Source: Siphonodentalium dalli | Lineage: Eukaryota; Mollusca; Scaphopoda; Gadilida; Siphonodentaliidae | DNA length: 64,000 bases | Direction of reading: 5' to 3' | Assembly (NCBI GenBank): GCA_032622095.1 | Contig: CP136062.1 | Location: 199,149,887 to 199,213,886, forward strand | In this document: positions 9,651 through 24,788 of the stretch, piece by piece | Layout: the number at the start of each line of letters is the position of its first letter | Position numbering within the stretch: the stretch's first letter is position 1 | Position numbers and translations under genes: made by a program | Notes under the pieces: generated by a model | Told to the model about the DNA's origin: nothing | The model's input: only the letters and a program-made list of their open reading frames with translations | Databases searched by the model: none

Positions 9651-10070
9651 AAATAGTCACACACAAAGTGTGTTTTGCAGATAATATAGCATTCATACTA
9701 TCATTATACTATACTATTAGTATATTCTTGGGGAAATTGTCATAATTTGGTAACTATTAGGCCTATTTCTAAATTATAACCTATAATGAAGGTCATCCGT
9801 GCCTTTAGGTTTTAAATTTGAGTTTATGTTTGTTTTTGTTTGGTTCGTTGTGTTTTTTCTATTTGACATCGCGACGAGGACACACCTCTAGAATGTCTAT
9901 CGATTAATTCGGGTTTTCCGCTTTCCCAACTTAACACCACAACGAGAACCTATATATAGAAGTAGAGCATATGACTCATAGCGAATTCCGTGTCCTGTGT
10001 GTCCTACTTTACATCACAACGCTCCTCTAGAAGTAGAGTTTGCATGAGACTCACGACGAATTCCGATGTC
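9651..10070. repeat. 420-bp satellite leader, copy 1
   Basis: This block precedes the first 61-bp monomer and recurs at 24789-25208 with no indel and one substitution that I noticed (TTAGGCC against TTATGCC). Its last 200 bases look like older, longer monomers of about 80 bases: CCTACTTTACATCACAAC and AGAAGTAGAG correspond to monomer parts CCTACTTAATAC and CGAACTAGAG, with extra GCGAATTCCG. Confidence 0.85.
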
Positions 10071-13000
10071 TGCCTTTCCTACTTAATACGCCCAACAAAA
10101 GCATACATCTCGAACTAGAGTATTCATAGTCTGCCTTTCCTACTTAATACGCCCAACAAAAGCATACATCTCGAACTAGAGTATTCATAGTCTACCTTTC
10201 CCACTTAATACGCCCAACAAAAGCATACATCTCGAACTAGATTATTCATAGTCTGCCTTTCATACTTAATACGCCCAACAAAAGCATACATCTCGAACTA
10301 GAGTGTTCATAGTCTGCCTTTCATACTTAATACACCCAACAAAAGCATACATCTCGAACTAGAGTATTCATAGTATGCCTTTCATACTTAATACGCCCAA
10401 CAAAAGCATACATCTCGAACTAGAGTATTCATAGTCTGCCTTTCATACTTAATACACCCAACAAAAGCATACATCTCGAACTAGAGTATTCATAGTATGC
10501 CTTTCATACTTAATACGCCAAACAAGAGCCTACCTCTCGAACTAGAGTATTCATAGTCTGCCTTTCCCACTTAATACACCCAGCAAAAGCCAACCTCTCG
10601 AACTAGAGTATTCATAGTCTGCCTTTCATACTTAATACACCCAACAAAAGCATACATCTCGAACTAGATTATTCACAGTCTGCCTTTCCCACTTAATACA
10701 CCCAACAAAAGCATACATCTCGAACTAGAGTATTCATAGTCTACCTTTCCCACTTAATACGCCCAACAAAAGCATACATCTCGAACTAGATTATTCATAG
10801 TCTGCCTTTCATACTTAATACGCCCAACAAAAGCATACATCTCGAACTAGAGTGTTCATAGTCTGCCTTTCATACTTAATACACCCAACAAAAGCATACA
10901 TCTCGAACTAGAGTATTCATAGTATGCCTTTCATACTTAATACACCCAACAAAAGCATACACCTCGAACTAGAGTATTCATAGTCTGCCTTTCATACTTA
11001 ATACACCCAACAAAAGCATACACCTCGAACTAGAGTATTCATAGTCTGCCTTTCCTACTTAATACACCCAACAAGAGCCTACCTCTCGAACTAGAGTATT
11101 CATAGTCTGCCTTTCCTACTTAATACACCCAACAAAAGCCAACCTCTCGAACTAGAGTATTCATAGTCTGCCTTTCCTACTTAATACACCCAACAAGAGC
11201 CTACCTCTCGAACTAGAGTATTCATAGTCTGCCTTTCCCACTTAATACGCACAACAAGAGCCTACCTCTCGAACTAGATTATTCATAGTCTGCCTTTCCC
11301 ACTTAATACGCACAACAAGAGCCTACCTCTCGAACTAGATTATTCATAGTCTGCCTTTCCCACTTAATACGCACAACAAGAGCATACATCTCGAACTAGA
11401 GTATTCATAGTCTGCCTTTCCCACTTAATACACCCAACAAAAGCCTACCCCTCGAACTAGAGTATTCATAGTCTGCCTTTCATACTTAATACACCCAACA
11501 AGAGCCTACCACTCGAACTAGAGTATTCATAGTCTGCCTTTCCCACTTAATACGCACAACAAGAGCCTACCTCTCGAACTAGATTATTCATAGTCTGCCT
11601 TTCCCACTTAATACGCACAACAAGAGCCTACCTCTCGAACTAGATTATTCATAGTCTGCCTTTCCCACTTAATACGCACAACAAGAGCATACATCTCGAA
11701 CTAGAGTATTCATAGTCTGCCTTTCCCACTTAATACACCCAACAAGAGCCTACATCTCGAACTAGATTATTCATAGTCTGCCTTTCCCACTTAATACGCA
11801 CAACAAGAGCATACATCTCGAACTAGAGTATTCATAGTCTGCCTTTCATACTTAATACACCCAACAAGAGCCTACCACTCGAACTAGAGTATTCATAGTC
11901 TGCCTTTCCTACTTAATACGCACAACAGGAGCCTACCCCTCGAACTAGAGTATTCATAGTCTGTCTGTCCTACTTAACATGCCCAACAAGAGCCTACCTC
12001 TCGAACTAGAGTATTCATAGTCTGCCTTTCCCACTTAATACACCCAACAAGAGCCTACCTCTCGAACTAGAGTATTCATAGTCTGCCTTTCCTACTTAAT
12101 ACACCCAACAAAAGCCAACCTCTCGAACTAGAGTATTCATAGTCTGCCTTTCCCACTTAATACACCCAACAAGAGCCTACCTCTCGAACTAGAGTATTCA
12201 TAGTCTGCCTTTCCCACTTAATACACCCAACAAAAGCATACATCTCGAACTAGAGTATTCATAGTCTGCCTTTCCCACTTAATACACCCAACAAAAGCAT
12301 ACATCTCGAACTAGAGTATTCATAGTCTGCCTTTCCCACTTAATACACCCAACACAAGCATACACCTCGAACTAGAGAATTCATAGTCTGCCTTTCCCAC
12401 TTAATACACCCAACAAAAGCATACACCTCGAACTAGAGTATTCATAGTCTGCCTTTCCCACTTAATACACCCAACAAAAGCATACACCTCGAACTAGAGA
12501 ATTCATAGTCTGCCTTTCCCACTTAATACACCCAACAAAAGCATACACCTCGAACTAGAGTATTCATAGTCTGCCTTTCCCACTTAATACACCCAACAAA
12601 AGCATACATCTCGAACTAGAGTATTCATAGTCTGCCTTTCCCACTTAATACACCCAACAAAAGCATACATCTCGAACTAGAGTATTCATAGTCTGCCTTT
12701 CCCACTTAATACACCCAACACAAGCATACACCTCGAACTAGAGAATTCATAGTCTGCCTTTCCCACTTAATACACCCAACAAAAGCATACACCTCGAACT
12801 AGAGTATTCATAGTCTGCCTTTCCCACTTAATACACCCAACAAAAGCATACACCTCGAACTAGAGAATTCATAGTCTGCCTTTCCCACTTAATACACCCA
12901 ACAAAAGCATACACCTCGAACTAGAGTATTCATAGTCTGCCTTTCCCACTTAATACACCCAACAAAAGCATACATCTCGAACTAGAGTATTCATAGTCTG

Positions 13001-16000
13001 CCTTTCCCACTTAATACACCCAACAAAAGCATACCTCTCGAACTAGAGAATTCATAGTCTGCCTTTCCCACTTAATACACCCAACAAAAGCATACATCTC
13101 GAACTAGAGTATTCATAGTCTGCCTTTCCCACTTAATACACCCAACAAAAGCATACATCTCGAACTAGAGCATTCATAGTATGCCTTTCATACTTAATAC
13201 GCCCAACAAGAGCCTACCTCTCGAACTAGAGTATTCATAGTCTGCCTTTCCCACTTAATACACCCAACAAAAGCATACACCTCGAACTAGAGAATTCATA
13301 GTCTGCCTTTCCCACTTAATACACCCAACAAAAGCATACATCTCGAACTAGAGTATTCATAGTCTGCCTTTCCCACTTAATACACCCAACAAAAGCATAC
13401 CTCTCGAACTAGAGAATTCATAGTCTGCCTTTCCCACTTAATACACCCAACAAAAGCATACATCTCGAACTAGAGTATTCATAGTCTGCCTTTCCCACTT
13501 AATACACCCAACAAGAGCATACATCTCGAACTAGAGTATTCATAGTCTGCCTTTCCCACTTAATACACCCAACAAAAGCATACACCTCGAACTAGAGTAT
13601 TCATAGTCTGCCTTTCCCACTTAATACACCCAACAAAAGCATACCTCTCGAACTAGAGAATTCATAGTCTGCCTTTCCCACTTAATACACCCAACAAAAG
13701 CATACACCTCGAACTAGAGTATTCATAGTCTGCCTTTCCTACTTAATACACCCAACAAGAGCCTACCTCTCGAACTAGATTATTCATAGTCTGCCTTTCC
13801 CACTTAATACACCAAACAAGAGCATACCTCTCGAACTAGAGTATTCATAGTCTGCCTTTCCCACTTAATACGCCCAACAAGAGCCTACCTCTCGAACTAG
13901 AGTATTCATAGTCTGCCTTTCCCACTTAATACACCCAACAAGAGCATACCTCTCGAACTAGAGTATTCATAGTCTGCCTTTCATACTTAATACACCCAAC
14001 AAAAGCATACCTCTCGAACTAGAGTATTCATAGTCTGCCTTTCCTACTTAATACACCCAACAAGAGCATACCTCTCGAACTAGAGTATTCATAGTCTGCC
14101 TTTCATACTTAATACACCCAACAAAAGCATACATCTCGAACTAGAGTATTCATAGTCTGCATTTCCTACTTAATACGCCCAACAAGAGCCTACCTCTCGA
14201 ACTAGAGTATTCATAGTCTGCATTTCATACTTAATACGCCCAACAAGAGCCTACCTCTCGAACTAGAGTATTCATAGTCTGCATTTCCTACTTAATACGC
14301 CCAACAAGAGCCTACCTCTCGAACTAGAGTATTCATAGTCTGCATTTCCTACTTAATACGCCCAACAAAAGCATACATCTCGAACTAGAGTATTCATAGT
14401 CTGCCTTTCCCACTTAATACACCCAACAAAAGCATACATCTCGAACTAGAGTATTCATAGTCTGCCTTTCCCACTTAATACACCCAACACAAGCATACAC
14501 CTCGAACTAGAGAATTCATAGTCTGCCTTTCCCACTTAATACACCCAACAAAAGCATACACCTCGAACTAGAGTATTCATAGTCTGCCTTTCCCACTTAA
14601 TACACCCAACAAAAGCATACACCTCGAACTAGAGAATTCATAGTCTGCCTTTCCCACTTAATACACCCAACAAAAGCATACACCTCGAACTAGAGTATTC
14701 ATAGTCTGCCTTTCCCACTTAATACACCCAACAAAAGCATACATCTCGAACTAGAGTATTCATAGTCTGCCTTTCCCACTTAATACACCCAACAAAAGCA
14801 TACCTCTCGAACTAGAGAATTCATAGTCTGCCTTTCCCACTTAATACACCCAACAAAAGCATACATCTCGAACTAGAGTATTCATAGTCTGCCTTTCCCA
14901 CTTAATACACCCAACAAAAGCATACATCTCGAACTAGAGCATTCATAGTATGCCTTTCATACTTAATACGCCCAACAAGAGCCTACCTCTCGAACTAGAG
15001 TATTCATAGTCTGCCTTTCCCACTTAATACACCCAACAAAAGCATACACCTCGAACTAGAGAATTCATAGTCTGCCTTTCCCACTTAATACACCCAACAA
15101 AAGCATACATCTCGAACTAGAGTATTCATAGTCTGCCTTTCCCACTTAATACACCCAACAAAAGCATACCTCTCGAACTAGAGAATTCATAGTCTGCCTT
15201 TCCCACTTAATACACCCAACAAAAGCATACATCTCGAACTAGAGTATTCATAGTCTGCCTTTCCCACTTAATACACCCAACAAAAGCATACATCTCGAAC
15301 TAGAGTATTCATAGTCTGCCTTTCCCACTTAATACACCCAACAAAAGCATACACCTCGAACTAGAGTATTCATAGTCTGCCTTTCCCACTTAATACACCC
15401 AACAAAAGCATACCTCTCGAACTAGAGAATTCATAGTCTGCCTTTCCCACTTAATACACCCAACAAAAGCATACACCTCGAACTAGAGTATTCATAGTCT
15501 GCCTTTCCCACTTAATACACCCAACAAAAGCATACCTCTCGAACTAGAGAATTCATAGTCTGCCTTTCCCACTTAATACACCCAACAAAAGCATACACCT
15601 CGAACTAGAGTATTCATAGTCTGCCTTTCCTACTTAATACACCCAACAAGAGCCTACCTCTCGAACTAGATTATTCATAGTCTGCCTTTCCCACTTAATA
15701 CACCAAACAAGAGCATACCTCTCGAACTAGAGTATTCATAGTCTGCCTTTCCCACTTAATACGCCCAACAAGAGCCTACCTCTCGAACTAGAGTATTCAT
15801 AGTCTGCCTTTCCCACTTAATACACCCAACAAGAGCATACCTCTCGAACTAGAGTATTCATAGTCTGCCTTTCCTACTTAATACACCCAACAAGAGCATA
15901 CCTCTCGAACTAGAGTATTCATAGTCTGCCTTTCATACTTAATACACCCAACAAAAGCATACATCTCGAACTAGAGTATTCATAGTCTGCATTTCCTACT

Positions 16001-19000
16001 TAATACACCCAACAAAAGCATACCTCTCGAACTAGAGTATTCATAGTCTGCATTTCATACTTAATACGCCCAACAAGAGCCTACCTCTCGAACTAGAGTA
16101 TTCATAGTCTGCATTTCCTACTTAATACGCCCAACAAGAGCCTACCTCTCGAACTAGAGTATTCATAGTCTGCATTTCCTACTTAATACGCCCAAAAAGA
16201 GCCTACCTCTCGAACTAGAGTATTCATAGTCTGCATTTCCTACTTAATACGCCCAACAAGAGCCTACCTCTCGAACTAGAGTATTCATAGTCTGCATTTC
16301 CTACTTAATACGCCCAAAAAGAGCCTACCTCTCGAACTAGAGTATTCATAGTCTGCCTTTCATACTTAATACACCCAACACAAGCATACATCTCGAACTA
16401 GAGTATTCATAGTCTGCCTTTCCCACTTAATACGCCCAACAAGAGCTACCACTCGAACTAGAGTATTCATAGTCTGCATTTCCTACTTAATACGCCCAAA
16501 AAGAGCCTACCTCTCGAACTAGAGTATTCATAGTCTGCATTTCCTACTTAATACGCCCAACAAGAGCCTACCTCTCGAACTAGAGTATTCATAGTCTGCA
16601 TTTCCTACTTAATACGCCCAAAAAGAGCCTACCTCTCGAACTAGAGTATTCATAGTCTGCCTTTCATACTTAATACACCCAACACAAGCATACATCTCGA
16701 ACTAGAGTATTCATAGTCTGCCTTTCCCACTTAATACGCCCAACAAGAGCTACCACTCGAACTAGAGTATTCATAGTCTGCATTTCCTACTTAATACGCC
16801 CAAAAAGAGCCTACCTCTCGAACTAGAGTATTCATAGTCTGCCTTTCCCACTTAATACACCCAACAAAAGCATACATCTCGAACTAGAGTATTCATAGTC
16901 TGCATTTCCTACTTAATACGCCCAACAAGAGCTACCACTCGAACTAGAGTATTCATAGTCTGCATTTCCTACTTAATACGCCCAAAAAGAGCCTACCTCT
17001 CGAACTAGAGTATTCATAGTCTGCCTTTCCCACTTAATACACCCAACAAAAGCATACATCTCGAACTAGAGTATTCATAGTCTGCATTTCCTACTTAATA
17101 CGCCCAACAAGAACCTACCTCTCGAACTAGAGTATTCATAGTCTGCATTTCCTACTTAATACGCCCAACAAGAGCCTACCACTCGAACTAGAGTATTCAT
17201 AGTCTGCATTTCCTACTTAATACGCCCAACAAAAGCATACATCTCGAACTAGAGTATTCATAGTCTGCCTTTCCCACTTAATACGCCCAACAAGAGCCTA
17301 CCTCTCGAACTAGAGTATTCATAGTCTGCATTTCCTACTTAATACGCCCAACAAGAGCCTACCTCTCGAACTAGAGTATTCATAGTCTGCATTTCCTACT
17401 TAATACGCCCAAAAAGAGCCTACCTCTCGATCTAGAGTATTCATAGTCTGCCTTTCCCACTTAATACACCCAACAAAAGCATACATCTCGAACTAGAGTA
17501 TTCATAGTCTGCCTTTCCCACTTAATACGCCCAACAAGAGCCTACCTCTCGAACTAGAGTATTCATAGTCTGCATTTCCTACTTAATACGCCCAACAAGA
17601 GCCTACCTCTCGAACTAGAGTATTCATAGTCTGCATTTCCTACTTAATACGCCCAAAAAGAGCCTACCTCTCGATCTAGAGTATTCATAGTCTGCCTTTC
17701 CCACTTAATACACCCAACAAAAGCATACATCTCGAACTAGAGTATTCATAGTCTGCATTTCCTACTTAATACGCCCAACAAGAGCCTACCACTCGAACTA
17801 GAGTATTCATAGTCTGCCTTTCCCACTTAATACATCCAACAAGAGCCTACCCCTCGAACTAGAGTATTCATAGTCTGCATTTCATACTTAATACGCCCAA
17901 CAAGAGCCTACCTCTCGAACTAGAGTATTCATAGTCTGCCTTTCCCACTTAATACACCCAACAAAAGCCAACCTCTCGAACTAGAGTATTCATAGTCTAC
18001 CTTTCCTACTTAATACATCCAACAAAAGCATACATCTCGAACTAGAGTATTCATAGTCTGCCTTTCCCACTTAATACACCCAACAAAAGCCAACCTCTCG
18101 AACTAGAGTATTCATAGTCTGCATTTCCCACTTAATACGCCCAACAAGAGCCTACCTCTCGAACTAGAGAATTCATAGTCTGCCTTTCCCACTTAATACA
18201 CCCAACAAAAGCCAACCTCTCGAACTAGAGTATTCATAGTCTGCATTTCCCACTTAATACGCCCAACAAGAGCCTACCTCTCGAACTAGAGTATTCATAG
18301 TCTGCCTTTCCCACTTAATACACCCAACAAGAGCCTACCACTCGAACTAGAGTATTCATAGTCTGCATTTCCTACTTAATACGCCCAAAAAGAGCCTACC
18401 TCTCGAACTAGAGTATTCATAGTCTGCCTTTCCCACTTAATACACCCAACAAAAGCATACATCTCGAACTAGAGTATTCATAGTCTACCTTTCCTACTTA
18501 ATACATCCAACAAAAGCATACATCTCGAACTAGAGTATTCATAGTCTGCCTTTCCCACTTAATACACCCAACAAGAGCCTACCTCTCGAACTAGAGTATT
18601 CATAGTCTGCCTTTCCCACTTAATACACCCAACAAAAGCATACATCTCGAACTAGAGTATTCATAGTCTGCCTTTCCTACTTAATACGCCCAACAAGAGC
18701 ATACATCTCGAACTAGAGTATTCATAGTCTGCCTTTCCTACTTAATACGCCCAACAAGAGCATACATCTCGAACTAGAGTATTCATAGTCTGCCTTTCCT
18801 ACTTAATACACCCAACAAGAGCATACCTCTCGAACTAGAGTATTCATAGTCTGCCTTTCCTACTTAATACACCCAACAAGAGCCTACCTCTCGAACTAGA
18901 GTATTCATAGTCTGCCTTTCCTACTTAATACACCCAACAAGAGCATACCTCTCGAACTAGAGTATTCATAGTCTGCCTTTCCCACTTAATACACCCAACA

Positions 19001-22000
19001 AAAGCATACATCTCGAACTAGAGTATTCATAGTCTACCTTTCCTACTTAATACATCCAACAAAAGCATACATCTCGAACTAGAGTATTCATAGTCTGCCT
19101 TTCCCACTTAATACACCCAACAAAAGCATACATCTCGAACTAGAGTATTCATAGTCTGCATTTCCTACTTAATACACCCAACAAAAGCATACATCTCGAA
19201 CTAGAGTATTCATAGTCTACCTTTCCTACTTAATACATCCAACAAAAGCATACATCTCGAACTAGAGTATTCATAGTCTGCCTTTCCCACTTAATACACC
19301 CAACAAAAGCATACATCTCGAACTAGAGTATTCATAGTCTGCCTTTCCCACTTAATACACCCAACAAAAGCATACATCTCGAACTAGAGTATTCATAGTC
19401 TGTCTTTCCTACTTAATACACCCAACAAAAGCATACATCTCGAACTAGAGTATTCATAGTCTGCCTTTCCTACTTAACACGCCCAACAAGAGCCTACCTC
19501 TCGAACTAGAGTATTCATAGTCTGCCTTTCCCACTTAATACACCCAACAAAAGCATACATCTCGAACTAGAGTATTCATAGTCTGCCTTTCCTACTTAAT
19601 ACGCCCAACAAGAGCATACATCTCGAACTAGAGTATTCATAGTCTGCCTTTCCTACTTAATACGCCCAACAAGAGCATACATCTCGAACTAGAGTATTCA
19701 TAGTCTGCCTTTCCTACTTAATACACCCAACAAGAGCATACATCTCGAACTAGAGTATTCATAGTCTGCCTTTCCTACTTAATACACCCAACAAGAGCCT
19801 ACCTCTCGAACTAGAGTATTCATAGTCTGCCTTTCCTACTTAATACACCCAACAAGAGCCTACCTCTCGAACTAGAGTATTCATAGTCTGCCTTTCCTAC
19901 TTAATACACCCAACAAGAGCATACATCTCGAACTAGAGTATTCATAGTCTGCCTTTCCTACTTAATACACCCAACAAGAGCATACCTCTCGAACTAGAGT
20001 ATTCATAGTCTGCCTTTCCTACTTAATACACCCAACAAGAGCATACCTCTCGAACTAGAGTATTCATAGTCTGCCTTTCCTACTTAATACACCCAACAAG
20101 AGCCTACCTCTCGAACTAGAGTATTCATAGTCTGCCTTTCATACTTAATACACCCAACAAGAGCCTACCTCTCGAACTAGAGTATTCATAGTCTGCATTT
20201 CCTACTTAATACACCCAACAAGAGCCTACCTCTCGAACTAGAGTATTCATAGTCTGCCTTTCATACTTAATACACCCAACAAGAGCCTACCTCTCGAACT
20301 AGAGTATTCATAGTCTGCCTTTCATACTTAATACACCCAACAAGAACCTACCTCTCGAACTAGAGTGTTCATAGTCTGCCTTTCCTACTTAATACACCCA
20401 ACAAAAGCATACATCTCGAACTAGAGTATTCATAGTCTGCCTTTCCTACTTAATACACCCAACAAAAGCCTACCTCTCGAACTAGAGTGTTCATAGTCTG
20501 CCTTTCCTACTTAATACACCCAACAAAAGCATACATCTCGAACTAGAGTGTTCATAGTCTGCCTTTCCTACTTAATACACCCAACAAAAGCCTACCTCTC
20601 GAACTAGAGTATTCATAGTCTGCCTTTCCTACTTAATACACCCAACAAAAGCATACATCTCGAACTAGAGTGTTCATAGTCTGCCTTTCCTACTTAATAC
20701 ACCCAACAAAAGCCTACCTCTCGAACTAGAGTATTCATAGTCTGCCTTTCCTACTTAATACACCCAACAAAAGCATACATCTCGAACTAGAGTATTCATA
20801 GTCTGCCTTTCATACTTAATACACCCAACAAAAGCCAACCTCTCGAACTAGAGTATTCATAGTCTGCCTTTCCTACTTAATACGCCCAACAAAAGCCAAC
20901 CTCTCGAACTAGAGTATTCATAGTCTGCCTTTCCTACTTAATACACCCAACAAGAGCCTACCTCTCGAACTAGAGTGTTCATAGTCTGCCTTTCATACTT
21001 AATACACCCAACAAGAACCTACCTCTCGAACTAGAGTGTTCATAGTCTGCCTTTCATACTTAATACACCCAACAAGAGCCTACCTCTCGAACTAGAGTAT
21101 TCATAGTCTGCCTTTCATACTTAATACACCCAACAAGAACCTACCTCTCGAACTAGAGTGTTCATAGTCTGCCTTTCATACTTAATACACCCAACAAGAG
21201 CCTACCTCTCGAACTAGAGTGTTCATAGTCTGCCTTTCATACTTAATACACCCAACAAGAACCTACCTCTCGAACTAGAGTATTCATAGTCTGCCTTTCA
21301 TACTTAATACGCCCAACAGGAGCCAACCTCTCGAACTAGAGTATTCATAGTCTGCCTTTCCTACTTAATACACCCAACAAGAGCCTAACTCTCGAACTAG
21401 AGTATTCACTGTCTGCCTTTCCCACTTAATACACCCAACAAGAGCCTACCTCTCGAACTAGAGTATTCATAGTCTGCCTTTCCCACTTAATACGCCCAAC
21501 AAAAGCATACATCTCGAACTAGAGTATTCATAGTCTGCCTTTCCCACTTAATACACCCAACAAAAGCATACATCTCGAACTAGAGTATTCATAGTCTGCC
21601 TTTCCCACTTAATACGCCCAACACAAGCATACATCTCGAACTAGAGTATTCATAGTCTGCCTTTCCTACTTAATACACCCAACAAAAGCATACATCTCGA
21701 ACTAGAGTATTCATAGTCTGCCTTTCCCACTTAATACGCCCAACAAAAGCATACATCTCGAACTAGAGTATTCATAGTCTGCCTTTCCCACTTAATACGC
21801 CCAACACAAGCATACATCTCGAACTAGAGTATTCATAGTCTGCCTTTCCCACTTAATACGCCCAACAAAAGCATACATCTCGAACTAGAGTATTCATAGT
21901 CTGCCTTTCCCACTTAATACGCCCAACAAAAGCATACATCTCGAACTAGAGTATTCATAGTCTGCCTTTCCCACTTAATACGCCCAACAAAAGCATACAT

Positions 22001-24788
22001 CTCGAACTAGAGTATTCATAGTCTGCCTTTCCCACTTAATACACCCAACAAAAGCATACATCTCGAACTAGAGTATTCATAGTCTGCCTTTCCCACTTAA
22101 TACACCCAACAAAAGCATACATCTCGAACTAGAGTATTCATAGTCTGCCTTTCCTACTTAATACGCCCAACACAAGCATACATCTCGAACTAGAGTATTC
22201 ATAGTCTGCCTTTCATACTTAATACGCCCAACAAGAGCCTACCTCTCGAACTAGAGTATTCATAGTCTGCCTTTCATACTTAATACGCACAACAAGAGCC
22301 TACCTCTCGAACTAGAGTATTCATAGTCTGCCTTTCATACTTAATACGCCCAACAAGAGCCTACCTCTCGAACTAGAGTATTCATAGTCTGCCTTTCATA
22401 CTTAATACGCCCAACAAAAGCATACATCTCGAACTAGAGTATTCATAGTCTGCCTTTCATACTTAATACGCCCAACAAGAGCCTACCTCTCGAACTAGAG
22501 TATTCATAGTCTGCCTTTCATACTTAATACGCCCAACACAAGCATACATCTCGAACTAGAGTATTCATAGTCTGCCTTTCATACTTAATACGCCCAACAA
22601 GAGCCTACCTCTCGAACTAGAGTATTCATAGTCTGCCTTTCATACTTAATACGCCCAATAAAAGCATACATCTCGAACTAGAGTATTCATAGTCTGCCTT
22701 TCCTACTTAATACGCCCAACAAGAGCCTACCCATCGAACTAGAGTATTCATAGTCTGCCTTTCATACTTAATACACCCAACACAAGCATACATCTCGAAC
22801 TAGAGTATTCATAGTCTGCCTTTCATACTTAATACGCCCAACAAGAGCCTACCTCTCGAACTAGAGTATTCATAGTCTGCCTTTCATACTTAATACGCCC
22901 AACAAGAGCCTACCCATCGAACTAGAGTATTCATAGTCTGCCTTTCATACTTAATACGCCCAATAAAAGCATACATCTCGAACTAGAGTATTCATAGTCT
23001 GCCTTTCCTACTTAATACGCCCAACAAGAGCCTACCTCTCGAACTAGAGTATTCATAGTCTGCCTTTCATACTTAATACGCCCAATAAAAGCATACATCT
23101 CGAACTAGAGTATTCATAGTCTGCCTTTCCTACTTAATACGCCCAACAAGAGCCTACCCATCGAACTAGAGTATTCATAGTCTGCCTTTCATACTTAATA
23201 CACCCAACACAAGCATACATCTCGAACTAGAGTATTCATAGTCTGCCTTTCATACTTAATACGCCCAACAAGAGCCTACCTCTCGAACTAGAGTATTCAT
23301 AGTCTGCCTTTCATACTTAATACGCCCAACAAGAGCCTACCCATCGAACTAGAGTATTCATAGTCTGCCTTTCATACTTAATACACCCAACACAAGCATA
23401 CATCTCGAACTAGAGTATTCATAGTCTGCCTTTCATACTTAATACGCCCAACAAGAGCCTACCTCTCGAACTAGAGTATTCATAGTCTGCCTTTCATACT
23501 TAATACGCCCAACACAAGCATACATCTCGAACTAGAGTATTCATAGTCTGCCTTTCATACTTAATACGCCCAACAAGAGCCTACCTCTCGAACTAGAGTA
23601 TTCATAGTCTGCCTTTCATACTTAATACGCCCAACACAAGCATACATCTCGAACTAGAGTATTCATAGTCTGCCTTTCATACTTAATACGCCCAACAAAA
23701 GCATACATCTCGAACTAGAGTATTCATAGTCTGCCTTTCATACTTAATACACCCAACAAGAGCATACATCTCGAACTAGAGTATTCATAGTCTGCCTTTC
23801 ATACTTAATACACCCAACAAGAGCATACATCTCGAACTAGAGTATTCATAGTCTGCCTTTCCCACTTAATACACCCAACAAAAGCATTCATCTCGAACTA
23901 GAGTATTCATAGTCTGCCTTTCCTACTTAATACGCTCAACAAGAGCCTACCTCTCGAACTAGAGTATTCATAGTCTGCCTTTCCTACTTAATACGCCCAA
24001 CAAGAGCCTACCCCTCGAACTAGAGTATTCATAGTCTGCCTTTCCTACTTAATACGCCCAACAAGAGCTTACATCTCGAACTAGAGTATTCATAGTCTGC
24101 CTTTCCTACTTAATACGCCCAACAAGAGCTTACATCTCGAACTAGAGAATTCATAGTCTGCCTTTCCTACTTAATACACCCAACAAAAGCATTCATCTCG
24201 AACTAGAGTATTCATAGTCTGCCTTTCATACTTAATACACCCAACAAGAGCCTACCTCTCGAACTAGAGTATTCATAGTCTGCCTTTCCTACTTAATACG
24301 CCCAACAAGAGCATACATCTCGAACTAGAGTATTCATAGTCTGCCTTTCATACTTAATACACCCAACAAGAGCCTACCTCTCGAACTAGAGTATTCATAG
24401 TCTGCCTTTCATACTTAATACGCCCAACAAGAGCCTACCCCTCGAACTAGAGTATTCATAGTCTGCCTTTCCTACTTAATACGCCCAACAAGAGCATACA
24501 TCTCGAACTAGAGTATTCATAGTCTGCCTTTCATACTTAATACACCCAACAAGAGCATACATCTCGAACTAGAGTATTCATAGTCTGCCTTTCCTACTTA
24601 ATACGCCCAACAAGAGCCTACCTCTCGAACTAAAGTATTCATAGTCTGCCTTTTCTACTTAATACGCTCAACAAAAGCCAACCTCTCGAACTAGAGAATT
24701 CATAGTCTGCATTTTCTACTTAATACACCCAACAAGAGCCTACCTCTCGAACTAGATTATTCATAGTCTGCTTTTCATACTTAATATG
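10071..24788. repeat. 61-bp satellite, block I (about 241 monomers)
   Basis: The period is 61 bases throughout. Conserved pieces in order are TGCCTTTC, ACTTAATAC, CCCAACA, CTCGAACTAGAG, ATTCATAGTC. Variation falls at a few fixed sites: CCTAC/CCCAC/CATAC, ACGCCC/ACACCC, CAAAAG/CAAGAG/CACAAG, GCATACATC/GCCTACCTC/GCCAACCTC and AGAGTATT/AGATTATT/AGAGAATT/AGAGTGTT. AAAAG tends to go with GCATACATC and AAGAG with GCCTACCTC, giving two main monomer types. The consensus on this strand has about 17 C to 7 G. 61 is not a multiple of three and no frame stays open. Higher-order duplications are present (29 monomers, 12717 against 14486; 6 monomers, 12351 against 12717). Confidence 0.97.
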
